Under the pieces are notes generated by a model. It ran no database searches and was not told where the DNA came from. It was given only the letters and a program-made list of their open reading frames with translations. The position numbers and the translations under genes are program-made. A stretch of 64,000 nt of DNA, from positions 264,574-328,573 of the forward strand of contig NZ_JADPEL010000001.1 of NCBI RefSeq assembly GCF_015667795.1. Direction: 5' to 3'. Shown here piece after piece: positions 44,712 to 53,610 of the stretch. The DNA is from Clostridium sp. D53t1_180928_C8 (lineage in GTDB: Bacteria; Bacillota; Clostridia; Clostridiales; Clostridiaceae). How positions within the stretch are numbered: the stretch's first letter is position 1; each line of letters opens with the position of its first letter.

Positions 44712-45434
44712 ATGCAAGCTATAGGAATGATAGAAACTAAAGGATTACTAGCGTCAATTGAGGCAGCAGATGCAATGGTCAAGTCTGCAAATGTTAATAT
44801 CCTTGAAAAAGTCTATATAGGTGGTGGATATGTTTCAATTACTATAACTGGTGATATTGGTGCTGTTAAATCAGCTGTTGATGCTGGAGTATCAGCAGTA
44901 AATAGGTTAAATGAAAAGAGCTTAGTTTCACATCATGTAATTGCAAGACCACATTACGATTTAGAGAGCATAATAGAAACTACACCGGCAATAGACAGAA
45001 AAGAAAAAGATTCTAAACAAGTAATTCCTGAGGAAATAGCTTCAGAAGATAGTTATGATAAGGGAAAATTACCTATAGAAGAAATTGATAAGATTGATAA
45101 GAATCTAGAAGAAAAATCTTTAGTAAATATGGTTGAAAAAGCAGTAAATGAAGTATTACAAAATGAAATAATTGAAGATTTAGAAATTGAATCTTTAGAT
45201 AATGAAGATAATGGCGAAGAGCTTGAGGCTGATTTAAATAAAGAAGAAATAGATAAGATGGTAGATGAAAAGGGATTAGAAGAAGCCATAGGACTACTGA
45301 ATAACTTAAAAATTTCTAAGGTCAGAAAATTAGTAAGAGAGTATAAAGAGCTTGAATTAACTAATAAGACGATTTCTAAAATGGATAAAAAAACATTAAT
45401 TAGTAAGTTAAAAGAAAATTATAAAAAGAAATGA
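44712..45434 (+). CDS. BMC-H shell protein with long acidic linker and terminal SAP/Rho-N-like domain
   Basis: 240 aa. Residues 1-90 are a standard BMC domain ([31 protein letters not shown]). Residues 95-185 are a very acidic, low-complexity linker. The last ~50 residues are basic and helical (ISKVRKLVREYKELEL, ISKMDKKTLISKLKENYKKK), resembling a SAP or Rho N-terminal helix-extended-helix motif. The order BMC + extension recalls EutK, whose tail may bind nucleic acid. It may link cargo or nucleic acid to the shell. Confidence 0.85.
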   Translation: MQAIGMIETKGLLASIEAADAMVKSANVNILEKVYIGGGYVSITITGDIGAVKSAVDAGVSAVNRLNEKSLVSHHVIARPHYDLESIIETTPAIDRKEKDSKQVIPEEIASEDSYDKGKLPIEEIDKIDKNLEEKSLVNMVEKAVNEVLQNEIIEDLEIESLDNEDNGEELEADLNKEEIDKMVDEKGLEEAIGLLNNLKISKVRKLVREYKELELTNKTISKMDKKTLISKLKENYKKK

Positions 45435-45459
45435 TTCTAGCTAAAGGGGAGAGTTATTA

Positions 45460-47058
45460 ATGGAAAGTTTTGACAAGGACTTACAATCAATACAACAAGC
45501 GAGAAATTTAGCAAGGCGTGGAAAAGTGGCAGCTAATAAAATTGCTAATTTCACAGAAGAACAAATTGATAAAATTATAAGAAATATGGTTAAGGTTGCA
45601 AGTGAGCATGAAGTTTGCCTTGCTGAAATGGCAGTAGAGGAAACTGGATTTGGAAAAGTTTGTGATAAAACTGTTAAAAATAATTTAGCATCTACAGTCT
45701 TATATGAAGAAATAAAAAATATGAAAACTATAGATGTTATTAATGAAGATAAGGAAAAAAAATTAATATCAATAGCAGAGCCAGTAGGTTTAGTAATGGG
45801 GATAGTTCCATCAACTAATCCAACATCAACTGCAATATTCAAATCAATAATTGCAATAAAATCAAGAAATGCAATAGTATTTTCACCACATCCATCAGCA
45901 GTAAAATGTACATCTACTGCTGCAAAGTTAATGCACGATGCAGCTGTAGAAGCAGGTGCACCAGAAGATATAATAACTTGTGTTGAATTAACTTCAATAG
46001 GAGCTACAAATGAATTGATGAAATCTCAAGAAGTTTCATTGATTATTGCGACTGGAGGACCAGGAATGGTTAAAGCTGCTTATAGCTCAGGAAAACCAGC
46101 ACTTGGAGTTGGAGCTGGAAATTCACCAGCTTATATAGAAAGAACTGCTGATGTTAAAAAAGCTATAAGAAATATTATAGCAAGTAAAACATTTGATAAT
46201 GGTACAATATGTGCTTCTGAACAATCAATTATTTGTGAATACTGTAATGAAAAAGAAGTTATAGAGGAATTAAAGAATAATGGTGGATACTTCATGACAG
46301 AAGAGGAAACAGATAAAGTTTGTAAGCTTCTATTTAAGCAAGGACATGCTATGAATGCTGCATTTGTTGGAAGAGCAGCAGAAGTAATTGCAGAAGCGGC
46401 AGGATTTTATGTTCCTGCAGGAACTAAGGTGCTTATAGGAAGACAGGGTGGAGTTGGACCAAAATATCCACTTTCATATGAGAAACTTACAACAGTTCTT
46501 GGTTTCTATGTTGTTAATGATTGGCAAGAGGCTTGTGAATTAAGTATTGAACTTCTTCAAAATGGAATAGGTCATACAATGAGTATTCATACAGAAGATG
46601 TTGAAATAGTTAAAAAATTTGCTAAAAAGCCAGCATCAAGAATATTAGTTAATACAGGTGGATCTTTTGGAGGAACAGGAGCTTCAACAGGACTTATGCC
46701 TTCATTTACTTTAGGATGTGGAACTTGGGGTGGAAGTTCAGTATCTGAAAATGTTACTCCAATGCATCTTTTAAACATAAAGAAGGTTGCTTATGGATTA
46801 ATAGATTGCGATAAAATTGTTAAAACTGATTGTGCTGTTGGAAATAAGGTTACTGAAAAGTGCAATACAGACAATGAAAAAGGTATAAGCAAAAAGGTAG
46901 AGGAATGTTTAAAATCTATTTTAGATTTAAGTCCAGCTGAGATTCAAAAGAAATCAACTTCAAATTGTGAAATTAAATCTGAAGTAAATACAGATGACTT
47001 AGATAATAAAGAAGTAGTAGATTTAGTAAGTCAAATTATAGCAGCTATGAAAAAATAG
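45460..47058 (+). CDS. CoA-acylating acetaldehyde dehydrogenase of the microcompartment
   Basis: 532 aa. Converts acetaldehyde, NAD+ and CoA to acetyl-CoA and NADH. Catalytic Cys251 in GTICASEQ; glycine-rich ATGGPGMV near 197-204 and GVGAGNSPAYIE near 216-227. After the catalytic core (about residue 455) a linker leads to a C-terminal helix (NKEVVDLVSQIIAAMKK), a probable encapsulation peptide. EutE/PduP/CutF type. It is the intact counterpart of the Cys-less homologue at 36060-37565. Confidence 0.93.
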   Translation: MESFDKDLQSIQQARNLARRGKVAANKIANFTEEQIDKIIRNMVKVASEHEVCLAEMAVEETGFGKVCDKTVKNNLASTVLYEEIKNMKTIDVINEDKEKKLISIAEPVGLVMGIVPSTNPTSTAIFKSIIAIKSRNAIVFSPHPSAVKCTSTAAKLMHDAAVEAGAPEDIITCVELTSIGATNELMKSQEVSLIIATGGPGMVKAAYSSGKPALGVGAGNSPAYIERTADVKKAIRNIIASKTFDNGTICASEQSIICEYCNEKEVIEELKNNGGYFMTEEETDKVCKLLFKQGHAMNAAFVGRAAEVIAEAAGFYVPAGTKVLIGRQGGVGPKYPLSYEKLTTVLGFYVVNDWQEACELSIELLQNGIGHTMSIHTEDVEIVKKFAKKPASRILVNTGGSFGGTGASTGLMPSFTLGCGTWGGSSVSENVTPMHLLNIKKVAYGLIDCDKIVKTDCAVGNKVTEKCNTDNEKGISKKVEECLKSILDLSPAEIQKKSTSNCEIKSEVNTDDLDNKEVVDLVSQIIAAMKK

Positions 47059-47111
47059 AGTGTGTAATTTGTTTAATTGAAATATATATACTATGAAAAG
47101 GGAAAATAGAC

Positions 47112-47768
47112 ATGGATAATTTACAAGAAGTATTAAAACTTTTACTTAAGGCCGTTAAAGAAAACGAAGAGAAGGAAAAAGTGGTTGAAGAATCTTATGA
47201 AATACCAGTAGGAATTTCAAATAGGCATATACATCTTTCAAGAAAGCATGTTGATATTCTTTTTGGTGAAGGATATGAGCTAACAAAAATAAAAGATCTT
47301 TCACAAAAGGGACAATATGCATGTAAAGAAACCATAACAATATGTGGACCAAAGGGAGCTCTTGAAAAAGTAAGAGTTTTGGGACCTATAAGAAGTAAGT
47401 CTCAAGTTGAATTATCACTTGGAGATTGTAGAAAGACAGGGGTTTCACCTTGTGTGAAATTATCTGGAGATTTAAAAGAAACTCCAGGGGTAACTTTAAT
47501 TGGACCTAAAGGAAGTGTTCAATTAGAGGAGGGAGTAATTGTTGCTCAAAGACATATCCATATGACATCTAAACATGCTGAGCATTTTGGTGTAAGTGAT
47601 GGTGATCTTGTAGAAATTAGAGTTGAAGGTTTAAGAGGTGGAATCTTAAATAATGTAAGTATTAGAACTAATGATTTATTCACTCTTGAATGTCACTTAG
47701 ATGTAGAAGAAGCAAATTCAATGGGAATTACCCCAAAAACAAAAATTAAAATTGTTAAATCTATTTAA
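47112..47768 (+). CDS. pduL: PduL-type phosphate acyltransferase
   Basis: 218 aa. Converts acetyl-CoA and phosphate to acetyl-phosphate and recycles CoA within the shell. Zn-binding His motifs SNRHIHLSRKH near 44 and QRHIHMTSKHAEHFG near 147. N-terminal 20 residues (NLQEVLKLLLKAVKENEEKE) are an amphipathic encapsulation helix. 53 bases behind the aldehyde dehydrogenase. Confidence 0.94.
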   Translation: MDNLQEVLKLLLKAVKENEEKEKVVEESYEIPVGISNRHIHLSRKHVDILFGEGYELTKIKDLSQKGQYACKETITICGPKGALEKVRVLGPIRSKSQVELSLGDCRKTGVSPCVKLSGDLKETPGVTLIGPKGSVQLEEGVIVAQRHIHMTSKHAEHFGVSDGDLVEIRVEGLRGGILNNVSIRTNDLFTLECHLDVEEANSMGITPKTKIKIVKSI

Positions 47769-47827
47769 TAAATGCCATAAAATAATAAATTAATATAAAA
47801 AATAAAAATTTTTAGGAGGATTTTAAT

Positions 47828-48115
47828 ATGAAATACGATGCTTTAGGAATGATTGAAACAAAAGGGTTAATAGGATCAATAGAGGCTGCAGACGCAATGG
47901 TTAAGGCTGCTAATGTTTATTTAATAGGAAAAGAATATGTTGGAGGTGGACTTGTAACTGTAATGGTTAGAGGAGATGTTGGAGCTGTTAAAGCTGCTAC
48001 AGATGCTGGAGCTGCTGCTGCACAAAGAGTTGGAGAATTAATTTCTGTACATGTTATTCCAAGACCACACTCAGAGGTTGAAGTTATTTTACCAACTGCA
48101 AAAGAAGTAAAATAG
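47828..48115 (+). CDS. BMC-H microcompartment shell protein 3 (PduA/EutM-like)
   Basis: 95 aa, the most canonical shell protein of the locus: [55 protein letters not shown]. Has its own strong GGAGG ribosome binding site and lies last in the operon, which often marks the major facet protein. Confidence 0.95.
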   Translation: MKYDALGMIETKGLIGSIEAADAMVKAANVYLIGKEYVGGGLVTVMVRGDVGAVKAATDAGAAAAQRVGELISVHVIPRPHSEVEVILPTAKEVK

Positions 48116-48140
48116 TAGTTTTTATTTAGAATAGATATTA

Positions 48141-48195
48141 AAAAATGGTACTCTAAATTGAATTTTATTCAGTTTAGAGTATCATTTTTAATTTT
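48141..48195 (+). terminator. Terminator of the cut operon
   Basis: Long stem (48141-48162 with 48168-48189, a few wobbles), 5-base loop, then T-rich tail. Confidence 0.9.
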
Positions 48196-48266
48196 ATGAA
48201 GAAATTTATTAGAATAATTTGTATATATAAACTTTAAATAGAAAAAATATAAGAGAGGTGATATAT

Positions 48267-49706
48267 ATGAAATCAATATGGAGCGAAAATTGTAAATTTA
48301 ATAGAAGAGATGAATTAAATGGTGATGTAAAAACTGATATTTTAATTATCGGAGCAGGAATAGCTGGAATATTAGTAGGGTATTTATTGAATAAAAGTGG
48401 CAGAGAAGTAGTATTAATTGATAAGTCTCAAATTGCTAGCGGAAATACAGGAAATACTACTGCTAAAATAACATCACAGCACGACTTAATTTATCATAAA
48501 TTAATAGAAGAGTTTGGAGAAGAAAAAGCTAGTCAGTATGCTAAGGCAAATGAACTAGCTATAAAAATGTATAAAGAAATTATTAAAGAAAGAAAAATAA
48601 AATGTGATTTTGAAGAGGTTCCAGCCTATATTTATTCTTTAAATAACACGGAATTAATTAAGAAGGAAGTAGAAGCAGCTAAAAATTTAGGAATAGAAGC
48701 AGAGTTTGTAGAGAATGTTAATATTCCATTAGATGTTAAAGGTGCTGTTAAATTTAATAATCAGGGGCAGTTTAATCCACTAAAGTTTATAGAAGATATT
48801 TCAAAGGAATTAGTTATATATGAAAATACCAGAGCAATAAAAATAGAAGAAAATTTAGTAAGTACTAATAAGGGGAAAATAACTGCCGATCATATAGTGA
48901 TAGCTACACATTATCCGATAATGAATGCACCAGGATATTATTTTATGAAAATGCATCAGGAAAGATCTTATGTTATAGCTTTAGAAAATGCAGATAATAT
49001 TCAAGGCATGTATATAGATTATGAGAAACAAGGTTATTCATTTAGAAATTATCAGGAGTTACTATTATTAGGAGGTGTAAGTCAAAGAACAGGTGAGAAT
49101 GAGAAGGGTGGAAGTTATAATAAATTAAGGGAATTTGCAAAAGAAATATATCCAAATGCAAGAGAAAAGTATCATTGGTCAGCACAAGATTGTATGACTA
49201 TTGATGGTATACCTTATATAGGAAAGTATTCAGAGAGTACACCTAATATATATGTAGCTACTGGCTTTAATAAATGGGGAATGACTAGTGCCATGGTATC
49301 AGCTATGATAATATCGGATTTAATATTAGGAAAAGAAAATGATTTTTCAGATATATTTTCTCCAAAAAGGTTTGATTTATCATTATCGATTAGTAATATA
49401 GCGAAAGACTTAGCTACAACAACTAAGAATTTTATTGCACAAAAAATATATATTCCAAGTAGTGAGATAGAACATATTAAAGATGGGCATGCAGGGGTTG
49501 TTGAGTACGAAGGAGAAAAGGTGGGAGTATATAAAAATGAAGAAGGAAAAGAATTTATAGTATCAACTAAATGTCCACATTTAGGATGTGAACTTCATTG
49601 GAATGCAGATGAGTTAACATGGGATTGTCCATGTCATGGTTCAAGATTTAATTACAAGGGAAAGTTGATAGACAGTCCATCAGTTAAAGACATTATAGAA
49701 AGTTAA
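48267..49706 (+). CDS. FAD-dependent oxidoreductase with C-terminal Rieske domain
   Basis: 479 aa from the ATG at 48267 (AGAGAGGTG upstream). N-terminal DAO-type fold with FAD motif DILIIGAGIAGILVG near 24-38 and the later YIGKYSESTPNIYVATGFNK with GMTSAM. C-terminal Rieske 2Fe-2S domain (about 400-479): CPHLGCELHW and CPCHGSRFN supply the Cys/His ligands. Matches the family of glycine/D-amino-acid-oxidase-like proteins with Rieske tails found in anaerobes. Substrate unknown; cytoplasmic. Confidence 0.85.
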   Translation: MKSIWSENCKFNRRDELNGDVKTDILIIGAGIAGILVGYLLNKSGREVVLIDKSQIASGNTGNTTAKITSQHDLIYHKLIEEFGEEKASQYAKANELAIKMYKEIIKERKIKCDFEEVPAYIYSLNNTELIKKEVEAAKNLGIEAEFVENVNIPLDVKGAVKFNNQGQFNPLKFIEDISKELVIYENTRAIKIEENLVSTNKGKITADHIVIATHYPIMNAPGYYFMKMHQERSYVIALENADNIQGMYIDYEKQGYSFRNYQELLLLGGVSQRTGENEKGGSYNKLREFAKEIYPNAREKYHWSAQDCMTIDGIPYIGKYSESTPNIYVATGFNKWGMTSAMVSAMIISDLILGKENDFSDIFSPKRFDLSLSISNIAKDLATTTKNFIAQKIYIPSSEIEHIKDGHAGVVEYEGEKVGVYKNEEGKEFIVSTKCPHLGCELHWNADELTWDCPCHGSRFNYKGKLIDSPSVKDIIES

Positions 49707-49746
49707 TAGCTCTAATAAGAAATCATAGAAATATTTATAATAAAAA

Positions 49747-49828
49747 AATATAATCTCCAATTATGTAATTTAATAAAATGCATATACTAACAATATTGCA
49801 GTAGTAAACAAAGGAAGGAGATTATATT
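49747..49828 (+). promoter_or_regulatory. Inverted repeat masking the OPT transporter ribosome binding site
   Basis: 12-base perfect complement between 49747-49758 (ending TAATCTCC) and 49817-49828 (starting GGAGATTA), the latter covering the Shine-Dalgarno and reaching the ATG at 49829. The upstream arm also contains TATAAT (49749-49754), so it may instead be a -10 element. Confidence 0.5.
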
Positions 49829-51754
49829 ATGAAGAATAAATTACCTAAGGAAGCTTATGGCGGCGTACATGGAAAAGACTATGTTCCGTATATAACTGAT
49901 AAAGCTAAGACGGGAACTAATATTGCTGTAATGATAATTGGAATAATATTAGCAACTATATTTGCAGCATCTACTGCTTATTCAGGAATGAAATCAGGTT
50001 TAACAGTAGCAGCAGGGATACCAGGGGCAATAATAGGGTCAATGTTTATAGGACTATTTGCTAAAAGTAAAGGTATCTTAGGGAAAAATATAACACAGGG
50101 TATGTCAAGTGGAGGAGAATCTATCGCTAGTGGTATGATTTATGTTTTACCAGCAATAATTTTAATAGGAAGTGATTTTACTTTTTTAGAAGGAATAAGT
50201 GTAGGGATAGGTGGAGCTTTATTTGGAATTGGGGCTTTATCATTAGTTTATAATTATTTAATAGTTGAAGAGCATGGAAAGCTTATGTATCCAGAATCGA
50301 TGGCAATATCTGAGACATTAGTTGCTTCAGAGGGTGGAGGAGATGCCATTAAATTTATGGGAATTGGATTTGGAATAAGTGGTATTATAAATGTTTTAAC
50401 TGGATCTTTTTTAAATTTAATAAATAATACTGTAACTTATATAGGAAGTAAGTTTTACAAATGGAAGTTTTCTATAGAAGTAAATCCATTATTATTAGGA
50501 ATAGGTTTTATAGTTGGATTAGAAGTATCTTTAACTATGCTTGCAGGATCAATATTATCTAATTTCGGTATTGCACCATTAATAGGTTATTTTACTGACA
50601 TGGTAGAAAAAAGTGCAAAATCTTGGAATGATACAACATTACTTATTCATCAAATGGATGTAAATGCTATAACAGGAAGTTATGTTAAGTATATAGGAGC
50701 AGGAATGATGCTTTGTGGTGGTATAATTGGAGCATTAAAGCTTATACCAACAATAATTATTTCAATAAAAGAAACCCTAAAGGCAAAGTCAAGTAATGAT
50801 GGTAATGGAGAAAAAAGTTCAGGTGAAATGATAATACTTTTAGCTGGTGTGATAATTGCATTCGTAGCAGGATTCTTTATTTCCCAAAGTATATTAATGG
50901 CTATAGTATCAGCAATTGTTTCATTAATATTATCTTTATTGTTTGTAATTGTTGCAGGGCGTTTAACAGGAACAATAGGAACTTCTAACCTTCCAGTTTC
51001 AGGAATGACAATTGCATCATTAGTAATTTTAACATTAGTATTTGTAATAATGGGATGGAAAGGTCAAGCTGATAATAAATCATTACTTTTATTTGCTGCA
51101 TTTATGGTTGTAGCAATATCAGTAGCAGGGGGATATAGCCAATCACAAAAGGTAACATACGTAATTGGTGGAAGTAAAAAAGAAATGCAAAATTACTTTG
51201 CAATAGCAAGTATAATAGGAGTGCTTGTTACTACAGGAACTATATTAGTACTTTCTAGTCAATTAATAATAACTGGAGCAGATGCACCATTTGCTCTTCC
51301 ACAAGCAAATTTAATGTCTACGTTAACTTCTGGAATTATGTCAGGTAATTTACCTTGGCCAATGATTATAGTAGGAGTTGTTATGGCATTATTCTTATTT
51401 TTATTAGATTTACCAATAATGACAATAGCAATAGGTTTTTATTTACCTATAGCAACAACAACTATTATTTTAGTTGGAGCGTTAATACGTGTGTTTATTG
51501 AAAAAATGAGTAAAAGTGAAGAAGAGAAAGAAGTTAAAGTTGCAAATGGAATTAGTCTTTCTTCAGGGCTTGTTGCAGGAGGATCAATTATAGGATTAGT
51601 AGGAATTATATTGCAAGTAACAGGAATTATAAAGCCAAGAACTCCATCTGGCTTTGCTGCTAGCAATATGATGGGAATAATATTATTAATTATTTTAGTT
51701 ATAGCAACAACAATTCCAATTATGATGTCAAAGGTGAAAAATAATGGAGAGTAA
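49829..51754 (+). CDS. OPT-family oligopeptide/metal-chelate transporter
   Basis: 641 aa with about 15 transmembrane helices. OPT family of the bacterial EspB/YgiW-like branch: GLTVAAGIPGAIIGSMFIG near 52-72, NITQGMSSGGESIASGMI near 87-105, YPESMAISETLVASEGGG near 150. Substrate may be peptides or metal-siderophore complexes. The stop overlaps the PqqD-like gene by 11 bases, so the two are translated together. Confidence 0.88.
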   Translation: MKNKLPKEAYGGVHGKDYVPYITDKAKTGTNIAVMIIGIILATIFAASTAYSGMKSGLTVAAGIPGAIIGSMFIGLFAKSKGILGKNITQGMSSGGESIASGMIYVLPAIILIGSDFTFLEGISVGIGGALFGIGALSLVYNYLIVEEHGKLMYPESMAISETLVASEGGGDAIKFMGIGFGISGIINVLTGSFLNLINNTVTYIGSKFYKWKFSIEVNPLLLGIGFIVGLEVSLTMLAGSILSNFGIAPLIGYFTDMVEKSAKSWNDTTLLIHQMDVNAITGSYVKYIGAGMMLCGGIIGALKLIPTIIISIKETLKAKSSNDGNGEKSSGEMIILLAGVIIAFVAGFFISQSILMAIVSAIVSLILSLLFVIVAGRLTGTIGTSNLPVSGMTIASLVILTLVFVIMGWKGQADNKSLLLFAAFMVVAISVAGGYSQSQKVTYVIGGSKKEMQNYFAIASIIGVLVTTGTILVLSSQLIITGADAPFALPQANLMSTLTSGIMSGNLPWPMIIVGVVMALFLFLLDLPIMTIAIGFYLPIATTTIILVGALIRVFIEKMSKSEEEKEVKVANGISLSSGLVAGGSIIGLVGIILQVTGIIKPRTPSGFAASNMMGIILLIILVIATTIPIMMSKVKNNGE

Positions 51755-52085
51755 TGAGGAAGTTCTAAATTTAAAATTTAAGGTTTGTGATAATATTGAG
51801 TATAAAGTTGATGAGAACAGAATAGTAACAATTCTTGAAAAACAAGATCATAAAATACAAAGATTTTTTAGAAAGTTAAAATTTAAAATACCACTATATA
51901 AAGAAATAGATTTTGATGAAATTAGTAGTGAAGTATTTTTACAAATAGATGGTGATAAAACTGTTAAAGAAATTGGTGATAATTTAGAGAAAAAGTATGG
52001 AGAGAAAGTAAATCCATTGTATGAACGATTATTAATTTTTCTAAATCATATCTATATAAATTGCAATTATATTGAGAAAGTATAA
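51744..52085 (+). CDS. PqqD-like protein coupled to the OPT transporter
   Basis: 113 aa. The second half (DEISSEVFLQIDGDKTVKEI, GDNLEKKYGEKVNPLYERLL) follows the PqqD/RRE winged-helix pattern used to bind RiPP leader peptides. The first ~45 residues are a basic, unassigned extension. No radical SAM maturase, precursor or protease gene is adjacent. Overlaps the transporter by 11 bases, suggesting a functional pair, for example substrate presentation or regulation. Inference only. Confidence 0.7.
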   Translation: MESNEEVLNLKFKVCDNIEYKVDENRIVTILEKQDHKIQRFFRKLKFKIPLYKEIDFDEISSEVFLQIDGDKTVKEIGDNLEKKYGEKVNPLYERLLIFLNHIYINCNYIEKV

Positions 52086-52110
52086 TAAAAACTTATATTT
52101 ACTTTATTAA

Positions 52111-52151
52111 GTGTGACCATATCAAAGAAAATTTGATATGGTCACTTTTTG
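52111..52151 (+). terminator. Terminator of the OPT/PqqD operon
   Basis: 14-bp perfect stem (52113-52126 with 52132-52145), 5-base loop, then TTTTT. Confidence 0.92.
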
Positions 52152-52210
52152 TTATGAAAAAGTAAGATTTGAATAAGAAAGGTGTAAGTTATAAGAAATA
52201 TACTAGAAAA

Positions 52211-52223
52211 TGTCCTAAGGACA
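52211..52223 (+). promoter_or_regulatory. Short palindrome upstream of the lipoprotein gene
   Basis: TGTCCTAAGGACA, 6-base arms around one base, in the 5' region of the lipoprotein/ABC operon. Operator-like; binding protein unknown. Confidence 0.35.
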
Positions 52224-52246
52224 ATAAAAGTTAATGAGGTGTAGGT

Positions 52247-52648
52247 ATGAGAAAAATAAAAAATATTTCTTTTGTAATAATAGTATTTTCAGTAATTTTA
52301 ATTTTAGGTGGATGTGGTAATGACAAAACGCAAGAAGAGTCAGGAAGTAATTTTGTTTTAAAATATGAAGCTGATAAAGGTGTAGATAGAGTAAGATGCT
52401 TAATTGGTGATTTCGAAATAGGAATGGAGCCGATGTTTGAAGCTACTAAAGTAGAAAAAGGGGCAACTTCGCAGGTCGTATTGACAGAGGAAGAAGAAGT
52501 TGAATTTTTAATACAAATATATAATGGTGAAAAAGTTGTTTATGAAAAAGATGACTTTAAAGTGGATTTAAGTGAAGGAAAAAAAGCTAATATATCTATT
52601 ATTGATAAAGAGGATGGAACATTTGATATAGAAATTGAAAATAAATAA
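52247..52648 (+). CDS. Small lipoprotein of an ABC exporter operon
   Basis: 133 aa. Signal peptide with lipobox LGGC (Cys24); the mature part is beta-rich and short (KYEADKGVDRVRCLIGDFEI and later strands). Not recognised. Gene order lipoprotein-ATPase-permease with 20- and 9-base gaps suggests it works with the following BcrAB-like exporter, as immunity lipoproteins do for antimicrobial peptides. Confidence 0.65.
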   Translation: MRKIKNISFVIIVFSVILILGGCGNDKTQEESGSNFVLKYEADKGVDRVRCLIGDFEIGMEPMFEATKVEKGATSQVVLTEEEEVEFLIQIYNGEKVVYEKDDFKVDLSEGKKANISIIDKEDGTFDIEIENK

Positions 52649-52668
52649 AAAGAAGGGGAATTAGAAAA

Positions 52669-53601
52669 ATGAAGGCTGTTTTAGAATTAAAAAATGTCAG
52701 TAAAATTATGAATGGAAAAGCATTAGTTGAAGATATTAATTTTACTGTAAGTAAAGGTGAGATATTTGGATTTTTAGGTCCTAATGGAGCTGGGAAGACT
52801 ACTACAATTAAAATGATTACGGGACTTTACAGCATAAGTAAAGGTGAAATATATATAGATGGGAAAAGTGTAAAGAATCAATTTGAAAAAGCTTTAAATA
52901 GAGTAGGTGGAATTATTGAAAATCCTGAAATGTATGGTTATTTAAGTGGAAAAGATAATTTAAAGCTTTATGCTAGGATGCATGGGGGAATAACAAAGGA
53001 AAGAATTGATGAGGTAGTTAACTTAGTTAAGCTTGGGAACAGAATAAATGATAAGGTAAGTAAGTATTCATTAGGGATGCGTCAAAGGTTAGGTGTAGCG
53101 CAAGCATTATTACACAATCCAAGTTTACTTATATTAGACGAGCCTACAAATGGGTTAGATCCAATGGGGATAAAAGAATTAAGAGAAACATTAAGGGATT
53201 TAGCTGAAAAAGAAGGACTAGCTGTAGTGGTTTCAAGTCATCTTTTATCTGAAATGGAGCTTATGTGTGATAGGTTTGGAATTATCGATTCTGGAAAGAT
53301 TATTGATATTAAAACATTAAGTGATATAAGAAAAGAAGAATCAAAAACAATTAAGTCTTTTAATATAGATGTAGATAATAAAGAAAATGCTTTAAAAGTT
53401 ATAAAAGATAATTTTAAAGAATTAAAATCAGAAATAATAGAAGAGGGAATTAAAATAAATTGTGAAAAAGAAGATTTAGCAGAAATTAATAAGCAATTAG
53501 TTTTAAATAATATATCGGTATTTTTAATTACTCAAGTTAGTAAAACTTTAGAAGAAGAATTTATGGAAGTAACTAAAGGTTCAAAAGATCAAATTAGATA
53601 G
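52669..53601 (+). CDS. BcrA-like ABC exporter, ATP-binding protein
   Basis: 310 aa. Walker A GPNGAGKT near 38, signature YSLGMRQRLGVAQAL near 133, Walker B LLILDEPTNGLDP near 155 and switch His in SSHLLSEME. Downstream ~80 residues form the regulatory tail typical of BcrA/lantibiotic-resistance ATPases. Partner of the next gene. Confidence 0.92.
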   Translation: MKAVLELKNVSKIMNGKALVEDINFTVSKGEIFGFLGPNGAGKTTTIKMITGLYSISKGEIYIDGKSVKNQFEKALNRVGGIIENPEMYGYLSGKDNLKLYARMHGGITKERIDEVVNLVKLGNRINDKVSKYSLGMRQRLGVAQALLHNPSLLILDEPTNGLDPMGIKELRETLRDLAEKEGLAVVVSSHLLSEMELMCDRFGIIDSGKIIDIKTLSDIRKEESKTIKSFNIDVDNKENALKVIKDNFKELKSEIIEEGIKINCEKEDLAEINKQLVLNNISVFLITQVSKTLEEEFMEVTKGSKDQIR

Positions 53602-53610
53602 GGGGAATTA

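Noticed and set aside
45441-45842. Minus-strand open frame opposite the active aldehyde dehydrogenase
   Set aside because: Shadow of the 45460-47058 gene; no initiation signals and a low-complexity hydrophobic translation.
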